Source of the DNA: Microcaldota archaeon
GTDB lineage: Archaea > Micrarchaeota > Micrarchaeia > Micrarchaeales > CABMGC01
Length of the DNA stretch: 14,600 bases
Assembly: GCA_027328265.1 (NCBI GenBank)
Contig: DAHVVD010000024.1
Location: 1 to 14,600, forward strand
Reading direction: 5' to 3'
In this document: positions 13,130-14,600 of the stretch, in pieces
Layout of the letters: the number at the start of each line of letters is the position of its first letter
Position numbering within the stretch: the stretch's first letter is position 1
The notes under the pieces: generated by a model
Told to the model about the DNA's origin: nothing
Databases searched by the model: none
Seen by the model: only the letters and a program-made list of their open reading frames with translations
Position numbers and translations under genes: made by a program

Positions 13130-14593
13130 TCACTTCCTTGAGCCGTAATGGCTCAAGACGGCATCATGGACATCGAGTATCGAGAAGACATCTCCCTTCG
13201 CCTTTGGCCTTTCGGGATATGTTCCGAATATGCCGAGCCTAGTGTGGTCGCCCCTCTTAGGCGGCTCGGGCTCCATGAAGAGCGAACTTCTCGAGAAGTT
13301 GTAGATGTCCAGCATGTACCCCGGCCTTATCTCTACTAGGAGGTCGGCAGGTATGAACTTTTTGGTATTGCCGTAATACCTTGCGCCGTCCCATATATTT
13401 ACCATGAGCCTGCCATGCCTGTCCTTTATGTTCATCAACTTCCTCGAGAGCTCCTTCTTCAGCTTCCCCTTCTCTCTCTTGCTTACAATCCCATCCGCAA
13501 ATCTTGAATCGTTTATCCATATCGTTGCAACCATAAGGTTCGAGACCGCAGCGAAAGCACTTGTCTTTTCCATATCGAAGTCGAAGAGATGAAGCCTCGT
13601 GTACTCCCCGCTTCCAGTTCCCGAGAAGAGCTTTCCCATTGATTTTGCAACAACGCCTTTCGCAGCATGGGGCAATTTGTCATATGCCTTTCTCAACTTC
13701 GATTTGATGAGCTTCTCCCTTATGTTATAGGAGAGCTGCTCCTTGGGCTCTTCACTCATGCTCTCCATTACAGAAGCCTTCAGCTTCGCGTAGCCTTCCT
13801 TAACCATCCAGGTGTTGAGCAGGAACTTCTCCTTTATCGGCTGCGCTCCGTGGTCGGAGACAAGCATCACTGAGGATCCTTCTCCCTCGGCCCTCTCGAC
13901 CACATATTTTACGTACTTACCTATCTCTGCGTATATCTGCAGCAGATAATCCTCCATGTTCTTCATGTTGAGGACAAAGTGCTGAAGCCTGTCAGTCTCG
14001 GTAAAGCAGACATAGACGAAGTCATAGTCGTTCTTCTCAATCGCCTCCTCGGCTATCTTTACCCTTGAGCTTATGCTCTTGGCAAAATGCTTTGTGCCCT
14101 CTTCCTCAGACATCTTCCCTTCCTTCATCTCCTTCTCTATGTCTGGCTCGCCGTAGAATTCGTATTTCTTCATCAGCGATTCCAGCAGCCTGCTGTTCGT
14201 CTTGGCTTTGAGGGGGAAGCCTGTCATCATATCTACGTTAGGGTAGTCAGGAAGGTGTATGTCTGTCGCAGGTGTTATGACAAGGCACTTCTTGCCCTTT
14301 GAGGCTATCTTCTCCCAGAATGGGGGGTTCTTCTTCGAGTCGTAGTAGGCAAGCTCAGGTGTGTAATCCCTCTTCATGACAAAAAAGTCAGGCACCCCAT
14401 GCTCTGCTGGATGCAGGCCTGTATACATTGTGGGCCATGCGCCTCCGGTCATCGGAGGTAGCACTGACTCCATGTCAATTATGTGGTGCCCGTCGAGAAG
14501 CTTCCTGAACGGCTCCATGCCCTTCTCATGGCTCAGCTTCCTTATCAGCCAGAGGGGCGCAGCATCTATGCCTATGAGATAAAGCTTTGCCAA
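13130..14593 (-). CDS. Type I phosphodiesterase/nucleotide pyrophosphatase (alkaline phosphatase superfamily)
   Basis: The 487-residue protein starts LYLIGIDAAP with the first metal Asp at 10, followed by the nucleophile region LPPMTGGAWPTMYTGLHPAE (Thr49), TETDRLQH (Asp201, His205), SDHGAQP (Asp247, His248) and RGDHTRLGIFGTYP (His450). This is the full two-metal set of the superfamily. Family members hydrolyse phosphodiester or pyrophosphate bonds; the substrate is not readable from sequence. There is no signal peptide or membrane segment, so it is probably cytoplasmic. The start used is TTG 14593. As the window ends seven bases further on, an upstream start outside cannot be excluded. It lies 57 bases upstream of the glycine-rich surface protein on the same strand. 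Confidence 0.85.
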   Translation of the reverse strand: MAKLYLIGIDAAPLWLIRKLSHEKGMEPFRKLLDGHHIIDMESVLPPMTGGAWPTMYTGLHPAEHGVPDFFVMKRDYTPELAYYDSKKNPPFWEKIASKGKKCLVITPATDIHLPDYPNVDMMTGFPLKAKTNSRLLESLMKKYEFYGEPDIEKEMKEGKMSEEEGTKHFAKSISSRVKIAEEAIEKNDYDFVYVCFTETDRLQHFVLNMKNMEDYLLQIYAEIGKYVKYVVERAEGEGSSVMLVSDHGAQPIKEKFLLNTWMVKEGYAKLKASVMESMSEEPKEQLSYNIREKLIKSKLRKAYDKLPHAAKGVVAKSMGKLFSGTGSGEYTRLHLFDFDMEKTSAFAAVSNLMVATIWINDSRFADGIVSKREKGKLKKELSRKLMNIKDRHGRLMVNIWDGARYYGNTKKFIPADLLVEIRPGYMLDIYNFSRSSLFMEPEPPKRGDHTRLGIFGTYPERPKAKGDVFSILDVHDAVLSHYGSRK

Positions 14594-14600
14594 GGAACCA

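Overview
The window looks like a DPANN archaeon of the Micrarchaeota (ARMAN) type; this is inference from content, not a phylogeny. Archaeal signs: TATA boxes 25-35 bases ahead of genes and of the tRNA, a tRNA-Thr without encoded CCA and with U73, archaeal RNase HII, archaeal-style phosphohexomutase, VapBC with a ribbon-helix-helix antitoxin, and type IV pilin-like leaders (QPALEFLSVYSWAF) on Ser/Thr/Asn-rich surface proteins.

Layout. 1-894 (-): most of a TnpB transposon nuclease running off the left edge, with a terminal hairpin at 980-1000 and a truncated dienelactone hydrolase tail at 1043-1153. 1186-1257: tRNA-Thr(GGT). 1258-2033: an AT-rich insertion holding only a VapBC toxin-antitoxin pair, bounded on the right by a 17-base copy of the tRNA 3' end. 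2038-5504 (-): a compact run of four genes: phosphohexomutase, a small membrane protein, a membrane-anchored winged-helix protein and a SIMPL-domain secreted protein. 5574/5616-7497 (+): a DUF4382-like surface protein and a small beta-rich protein, convergent with a winged-helix regulator (7498-7806, -). 7960-9442 (+): PRC-barrel protein, RNase HII (apparently with an ATT start) and NrdR. 9443-10896: an insertion holding only an AbiEi/AbiEii (type IV) toxin-antitoxin pair, followed by a second, orphan copy of the nrdR 3' end (10896-11030). 11072-13072 (-): a 666-residue pilin-like protein with three tandem repeats and a large glycine-rich domain. 13130-14593 (-): a type I phosphodiesterase.

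Main observation. Both toxin-antitoxin pairs sit in small cassettes without a visible integrase. Each is inserted at the 3' end of a host gene (tRNA-Thr; nrdR), leaves the upstream copy of that gene complete, and leaves an orphan original-looking 3' end on the far side. The nrdR case is a 92-base direct repeat with two mismatches, both synonymous. This is the geometry of tRNA-targeting integrative elements, here also seen in a protein-coding gene, and the two junctions share a 15-base motif at 13 positions. No stretch above 300 bases lacks a gene or gene remnant; the larger gaps (1258-1397, 9443-9529, 10863-10895, 11031-11071) hold only regulatory sites and cassette ends.
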